Under the pieces are notes generated by a model, which ran no database searches, had not been told where the DNA came from, and was given only the letters and a program-made list of their open reading frames with translations. The position numbers and the translations under genes are program-made. Positions 63,342-64,000 of a stretch of 64,000 bases of DNA are shown one piece after another; the stretch's first letter is position 1; the number at the start of each line of letters is the position of its first letter. Source of the stretch: Faecalibacterium duncaniae (GTDB lineage Bacteria; Bacillota; Clostridia; Oscillospirales; Ruminococcaceae); assembly GCF_010509575.1 (NCBI RefSeq), contig NZ_CP048437.1, positions 558,001-622,000 of the forward strand, in the 5' to 3' direction.

Positions 63342-64000
63342 ATGAGCAAGATTTACACTTCCGCAGATCAGCTGATTGGCCACACTCCGCTGCTGGAGCT
63401 GACCCATATCGAGAAGGAAGCCGACCTGAAGGCCACCGTTCTGGCCAAGCTGGAATACTTCAACCCCGCCGGCTCTGTCAAGGATCGCATTGCCAAGAAG
63501 ATGATCGACGATGCCGAGGCCACCGGCAAGCTGAAGCCCGGTTCCGTGATCATTGAGCCTACCTCCGGCAACACAGGCATTGGTCTGGCCGCTGTGGCCG
63601 CTGCCAAGGGCTACCGCATCATCATCGTGATGCCCGAGACCATGAGCGTGGAGCGCCGCCAGCTGATGAAGGCTTACGGCGCAGAGCTGGTCCTGAGCGA
63701 GGGCGCAAAGGGCATGAAGGGTGCCATTGCCAAGGCGGATGAGCTGGCAAAGGAGATCCCCAACGCCTTTATCCCCGGCCAGTTCGTGAACCCTGCCAAT
63801 CCGCAGGCACACATCGAGACCACCGGTCCTGAGATCTGGGAGGACACCGATGGTCAGGTCGATCTCTTTGTGGCTGGCGTTGGCACCGGCGGCACCGTTA
63901 CCGGCGTGGGCAAGTACCTCAAGAGCAAGAACCCCAATGTCAAGGTCGTGGCTGTGGAGCCTGCCTCCTCTCCTGTGCTGAGCAAGGGCGTTGCAGGTGC
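63342..64000 (+). CDS. cysK: Cysteine synthase (O-acetylserine sulfhydrylase), cut by the window end
   Basis: Makes cysteine from O-acetylserine (the CysE product) and sulfide, using PLP. The first 219 residues are in the window. The PLP Lys lies in NPAGSVKDR (near residue 46), the substrate loop is TSGNTGIG (near 73), and the phosphate loop is [10 protein letters not shown] (near 179). GGGAGG precedes the ATG by 9 bases. Normal length would be about 305-310 residues, so the remaining third is outside. Confidence 0.95.
   Translation, partial: MSKIYTSADQLIGHTPLLELTHIEKEADLKATVLAKLEYFNPAGSVKDRIAKKMIDDAEATGKLKPGSVIIEPTSGNTGIGLAAVAAAKGYRIIIVMPETMSVERRQLMKAYGAELVLSEGAKGMKGAIAKADELAKEIPNAFIPGQFVNPANPQAHIETTGPEIWEDTDGQVDLFVAGVGTGGTVTGVGKYLKSKNPNVKVVAVEPASSPVLSKGVAG

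Overview
The window is from a low-GC-lineage but GC-rich gut Firmicute. The 16S rRNA gene and the strong preference for G/C-ending codons point to Faecalibacterium (F. prausnitzii group). This is my reading of the sequence, not a database match. It looks like ordinary chromosome: biosynthesis, translation and a complete rRNA operon. I see no prophage, CRISPR array, insertion sequence or integrase. Most promoters are TTGACA-like and TATAAT-like hexamers spaced 16-18 bases apart. Intrinsic terminators are easy to see.

Layout. 1-6.8 kb: a DUF815 ATPase, then ilvB-ilvN-ilvC-ilvD for valine/isoleucine. 6.9-11.4 kb, mostly minus strand: initiator tRNA, an ECF sigma factor with a DUF4349 membrane protein, argF and dCMP deaminase. 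11.6-20.3 kb: an EF-G paralogue, a flavin reductase/glycosyltransferase pair, a Crp/Fnr regulator divergent from an NMT1/SsuA-like ABC transporter, a small membrane-peptide locus with a convergent antisense promoter, and hemW. 20.4-36 kb: a BI-1 family protein, an M23 peptidase, cmk-plsC, an ispH-rpsA fusion, a GtrA protein, deoC, a SAM-I riboswitch with metK, a MATE pump, an exonuclease, pepV and cysE. 36.3-45.7 kb: a pyrimidine cluster pyrC-pyrF-pyrK-pyrD and pyrE-carA-carB, preceded by a leader-peptide attenuator. 45.8-49.5 kb: HU, a DEAD-box helicase, and a MerR/YbjQ/CPBP operon. 49.6-55.0 kb: rrn operon 16S-23S-5S with no spacer tRNA. 55.1-64 kb: a PadR pair, a MoxR/VWA/leucine-rich operon, glnS, tRNA-Pro, and an Rrf2 regulator divergent from cysK (cut by the window end).

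The most interesting signals are regulatory. (1) A 28-codon leader ORF before pyrC has a U-rich 3' end and a stop codon lying in the stem of an intrinsic terminator, the architecture of enterobacterial pyrBI attenuation. (2) A 39-aa hydrophobic peptide gene at 19.0 kb has a perfect convergent antisense promoter, a shared two-way terminator and two direct-repeat pairs, the layout of the plasmid par (Fst) type I toxin-antitoxin locus. (3) A family of at least nine intergenic double-hairpin repeats has stems that change sequence but keep pairing. (4) Several operators can be read next to their probable regulators (Crp/Fnr, Rrf2, PadR, MerR).
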